DNA from: Larus michahellis
Taxonomy: Eukaryota; Chordata; Aves; Charadriiformes; Laridae
Reading direction: 5' to 3'
Assembly (NCBI RefSeq): GCF_964199755.1
Contig: NC_133896.1
Location: 63,343,142-63,407,141, forward strand
Length of the DNA: 64,000 nt
Shown: positions 60,301 to 64,000 of the stretch, one piece after another
How positions within the stretch are numbered: the first letter of the stretch is position 1
Layout of the letters: each line of letters opens with the position of its first letter
The notes under the pieces: generated by a model
Databases searched by the model: none
What the model was told of the DNA's origin: nothing
Seen by the model: only the letters and a program-made list of their open reading frames with translations
Translations under genes and position numbers: made by a program

Positions 60301-62072
60301 AGATACTGGCAGTTGTGAAAATAATGTTAAATGCTTGATAACGTAGAGCTAAAAGCAGTATGACTGTCTAGATGTTTGTCCCAAAACACATATGTAATAA
60401 CATTTCCATACTGCGGCATGTGCTTGTGGTTTGGACATCATAGAGAAGAAGCTGAAGAAATTTGGTGTAACGGAGATGAATGTTATTGGTCATTTCAATT
60501 TACTTCCTTCATCCCACTCCTATACAGGCCACTCAGTTCTTGTCTACTCTTACCTCCCCATTCGCTAAACATCTACAGGGCACCTTTAAGACTGATTCTG
60601 ATGGCATGCAAGACATCCAGAAAAACTGAAGGTAAAAAAAAAAAATAATAAAAATCCCAATTATTTACAAACCAAATTTCTTCCAAAGTTTTGCATGAGT
60701 ATTACGTGGGACCTCTTAAAGACAAACACACATTACTACAGCTACCCGGAGAGAAACAAACAAATGTGAAAACCAGTAGAAATGCATCCTGAAAGGACTT
60801 CTCCACACAGCAGCCAGACAACTTGCACATTCCTCAGGGAAAAAAAACCAAAACAAAACAGAAAAACAAAACTACAAACAAACAAACCCCAATAAAAAAC
60901 AACCCAAAGATCACATGTTACTTATAAAGTGCTTTGCATGGACAAGGATAGCAATTTTCCTTGTGCTTTTCCTATGGGCTCAAGAAGCATATTGTAGACT
61001 AATGGGTAATGAATCTTCACAAAAATAAGTTCATTTTAAGCAAAGATAGAATAAAATTCCTAACGGTTATATTTTAGCAGACAATCTTCTGCCAGCACGA
61101 CCTTGTGGAAGGAAACTAGGGCTTTAAACAAGCTCCATGAAACACATGACCGTTGAACCACCTGTACATACTTGCTCTGATAACGGTTTCTTTCGAGAGA
61201 ATATTAATTTCCAGTATGCCCGACACATACAAATTTGGCCACAGCCCATACAGGGGCTGGAGCAATGCGCGGGGTGGAAGGAGAGCGAGCAGTGACTACG
61301 CTTCACCCAGCCTCTGGGAGCCTGTATCTGCAAGTATCTCACCTGCCTGCTGGCCCCAGTGGCCCCAGGCTCCTTCCATCTCCTAAGTACTGGCCTCAGC
61401 TGACCGCCACCGTCCCTCTGTCACTGCAGCAGCGGGGAGGCTGTGATTTCACCGGTCTGCATGCCACTGCTCGCTCATTAGCTTCTCCCCACTGGAAAGT
61501 GGCTATTGCTACTATTTAAATTCCTGCCAATCTCAGTAAGGAAAAAAACAAACCAAACCTTACAGCATCTGAAGACCCACAGCAGACAAGAAAAAATTTG
61601 TGCTTTTTTTTTGTTTTTGTTTTTTTTTGTTTGTTTTTAAAATGCATCCTGTACACAAAATTGATTCTATTCATGTACCAACATGAATCACTTCATTCTT
61701 GTAGTGACTATTAAGTCATTCACTATTGCTGTCTTGCTAATGTTTGCGGAATTAATATGAATACACAGTATTTCAGTTATAATTCCCACTTCAGATTAGT
61801 CCGGTCCCTATAACCCCAGTAAATATTTACTGACACACATAACAGATTACCAGCAACACCGCAGAAATCCAGGGTTTTATAAAGCACATTCCACTACCGA
61901 TGTGCGTTTCTCCCTTTCGCCTGGGAGCAACCTTCTGCAGACAGAAACAGTCCGATTCTCCTCGGGAGGGAAGGACAGAGTCCTCACCCAATATACCCAA
62001 TGTTTAGTACGGACACCACATTCACACACATTTAACTCCTTCATTTATTTGTCGTGATTTTGTTTAACACCA

Positions 62073-62096
62073 CCCACCCACCCCCCTCCAACCCCC
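62073..62096 (-). promoter_or_regulatory. BRAF: Second G-quadruplex motif in BRAF 3'UTR
   Basis: In BRAF sense: G5, a 5-nt loop, G6, U, G3, U, G3. It meets the usual four-run pattern and lies about 250 nt downstream of the first motif. Confidence 0.7.
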
Positions 62097-62339
62097 AGCA
62101 AGAACCTCCCCTGCTAGAGGGGGGTCAGTTCTCCTGCCTCACCTGGGGTGGTACAGGGCAGATACAAATCAAAGTCTGAAAACTTCTGTCTGAGCTTGAA
62201 TTTCTTTCTAATGTGGTCTGACTTGCCTCTGTACAAATAATTTACATGTAATACCACATACCAGAGAACTCTGCAAACAGATCACATCACAAGATATTCT
62301 ACTAGAGGTAAACAATGTGCAGAACTTTACGAGCTGTTT

Positions 62340-62365
62340 CCCCCACCCCCCCACCCCCCACCCCC
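62340..62365 (-). promoter_or_regulatory. BRAF: G-quadruplex motif in BRAF 3'UTR
   Basis: In BRAF RNA sense the tract reads G5-U-G6-U-G7-U-G5: four long G runs with single-nucleotide loops, the most stable class of predicted parallel quadruplex. Confidence 0.85.
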
Positions 62366-63821
62366 GACTCGGTAACTTGTCAAAAAGCTACCAACCATTT
62401 GAAAACCAGGATTGGAGGACAGGAAAACAAAGCACTCTAATGGAGATACCGCCACCTTCATCCCAGTTTGCAAAGCGTACGAAAAGGGAAAGACCAACGG
62501 AAGGGAAGAGATGACAGGGAGGAAAGCAATGAGAGGAGAAGTAGTCAGCGTGGATCCAGCAAGTACCGTTTTGTTTTCATCTAACAACTTGCCCCTGGGA
62601 CAAGATGTTCCACATTTACACACACACTTATCAGAGGACGTTTAGTTAACAGGATAAAAATCCTTTAAAAAAAGCTCTTGAAAGTACCAAAACATAATTT
62701 TCGGAATGTCTAATTCTAGGGGGTTTTGTATTTGTATTCAATTCAACCTGAGAACTTTTTTCCCCATTTATGAAAACATTACATATTGGTAAGGTACCTG
62801 GCATTAACCTGCACCCTCGTTTAAAATAAAACTTTTAAAGTAGGTACATACACCATTCACAGTCTGTATCAGGAATTCTACAGACTTCAGATGCTGTGGT
62901 AGCATCTTTGATAAATACATTGTATCATAAGATACAAAAGAAAAAAAAAAATAAAAGAGGACAATCTTGCTACATTTTTTTTTTTAAACTTCAGTTTGTT
63001 GCTGGACCAACAAAAGAAGGATATACCTAATCCTTCTAAAAGATGTTTTATATGCACACACCAAGAAAATACTGGAAAAGGTGAAGGTTGGTGGTTGTTG
63101 TTTGCTTTTTGAAGATAAAGTAAATCTGAAAAAAGGTGCAGCAACATCCCCTTTTCCTTCAGATTAAGCTCTTTGCCTTTAGAGTAACATCTCAAGCTAC
63201 CATCACCCCATCGTTTTAATTTTTCTGGAATAAAACCCAATAATAGAGACAAATTTAGGTGTTTGACATTGTCATAGAGTGAAAAGGGGATACTGCATTG
63301 TCCATAAATCAGTGAGTACACCAGGAGGGAAAAAAAAAAAAAAAGAAAAAAGATGACAACAGAGGATGATTCTTTTAAATTAGCACTCATCAGAGATTCA
63401 GCCTCTGATGGCACGTTGTTAGAAGGAGAAAGCCCACCGGCAGACCATCCAAAGCAAGTCTCCTAAGTTGCAGCAGCAGTTCCGTCCCCTCATGCCCGAG
63501 CACCACAGTCAAACCACGAGCGCCCTCTCCTCTCTCCTGGGAATGATGCCAACGGCACAGGCAGCCACTGCGGGTCTCCGAATGCACGCGGTGGTTTGTG
63601 TTGAAGGAGAAACACTGGCAGCAGAGGATTCTGGTTCCCAAAAAAGGTACTTTTTCCCATTGTGTTGGACTGGCAGTTTCATTCTGCTCCACTTTTAAGC
63701 TTATGGATATCTTTTTCTAAATTACTTTAGGTTTTTGCGGAGCAGAATAGAGTTTTGATGTTAAGAAACTGTAGGAACACAAGACTTAAGTAACAGAGTG
63801 GGTGCTGCCATGGTGCTGTGG

Positions 63822-63844
63822 CTACTTGAACGCTGCAAATTCTC
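63822..63844 (-). CDS. BRAF: BRAF alternative last coding exon (X1 type)
   Basis: On the minus strand a strong acceptor (TTGTCCTCCCTCTACAG) is followed by GA GAA TTT GCA GCG TTC AAG TAG. With the preceding exon's final G this reads G-EFAAFK-stop, the C-terminus of the BRAF-X1 isoform. The reference isoform instead reads on to GAFPVH in the upstream exon, which lies beyond the right edge. BRAF is the RAF-family serine/threonine kinase of the RAS-MAPK pathway. The orientation opposite to NDUFB2 matches the human locus. The kinase domain itself is outside the window. Confidence 0.92.
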
Positions 63845-64000
63845 CTGTAGAGGGAGGACAAGAGCTTGGTTTAAATAAGGTGATTTCAGTTACTAGGTGG
63901 TCAGAGATTTTCTTCAGGCTAGTTGAACATTAGGTTGAATATAAAAGATGTTAAAAATGCAAACTGTTAAAATTAAAGCACAAAAGAATACACAGTGAGA
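63845..64000 (-). other. BRAF: BRAF intron before the X1 exon
   Basis: Minus-strand sequence upstream of the acceptor has a polypyrimidine tract and no coding sequence. It is part of the intron that is skipped or retained depending on isoform. Confidence 0.8.

Larger units (their letters stand above)
55735..63821 (-). other. BRAF: BRAF-X1 3'UTR, about 8.1 kb
   Basis: The minus-strand sequence after the EFAAFK stop codon runs without any coding exon to a canonical poly(A) signal at 55750-55755. The same architecture, a terminal exon with a 3'UTR of several kb, is known for the human BRAF-X1 transcript. The RNA contains U- and A-rich tracts and two G-run motifs (62340-62365 and 62073-62096). 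Internal AATAAA copies in minus sense (for example near 57336 and 62043) could shorten it. The open frames on both strands here show no family features. Confidence 0.85.

Noticed and set aside
56000-63700. Numerous 60 to 175-codon open frames in the BRAF 3'UTR
   Set aside because: They are AT-rich with homopolymer runs, lack domains and lie on both strands. They are consistent with non-coding 3'UTR.
63845-64000. Reference BRAF C-terminus (GAFPVH) within the window
   Set aside because: No such coding sequence is present. It must lie in the upstream exon beyond the right edge.

Overview
The window reads as avian nuclear DNA. It carries several 3'-anchored CR1 LINE copies whose tails end in the bird-type ATTCT(A/G)TGATT(C/T)TATGA repeat, compact introns, and CpG-island promoters. 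Its genes match the vertebrate block DENND2A - ADCK2 - NDUFB2 - BRAF (human 7q34) in order and orientation. I cannot name the species.

Layout. Bases 1 to about 24,950 hold no coding exon I can recognise. They hold CR1 fragments, a 60-nt T tract and unique sequence, most simply the long first intron of DENND2A, which would be transcribed on the minus strand from the CpG island at about 24,950-25,870. ADCK2 (plus strand, eight coding exons, 27381-37558) encodes an intact 622-residue mitochondrial UbiB-family atypical kinase. One of its introns has a GC-AG donor. Downstream, on the minus strand between 53,100 and 41,694, I could assemble by hand a complete phase-consistent gene of ten coding exons plus a likely non-coding first exon, for a 727-residue protein. 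It has a DUF4537-like module, a cysteine cluster and an AVNTD motif, all resembling mammalian C11orf16, followed by a long charged coiled-coil tail. I know of no mammalian gene at this place.

NDUFB2 (plus, 53662-54124) encodes a 96-residue complex I accessory subunit. It starts head-to-head with the DUF4537 gene inside one CpG island, and its last exon appears to be non-coding. From 55,735 to the right end the minus strand is the 3' end of BRAF. The alternative terminal exon ending in EFAAFK (the BRAF-X1 type) lies at 63822-63844 and is followed by about 8.1 kb of 3'UTR with two strong G-quadruplex motifs in RNA sense, ending at an AATAAA near 55,750.

How the parts relate. ADCK2 and NDUFB2 both serve mitochondria (the coenzyme Q-linked kinase family and complex I), and BRAF is a signalling kinase. 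I see no sign that these neighbours act as one system: the block is conserved synteny. The most novel item is the C11orf16-like gene. Because C11orf16 in mammals lies beside DENND2B, a DENND2A paralogue, this gene may be a whole-genome-duplication sister copy kept in birds and lost in mammals.
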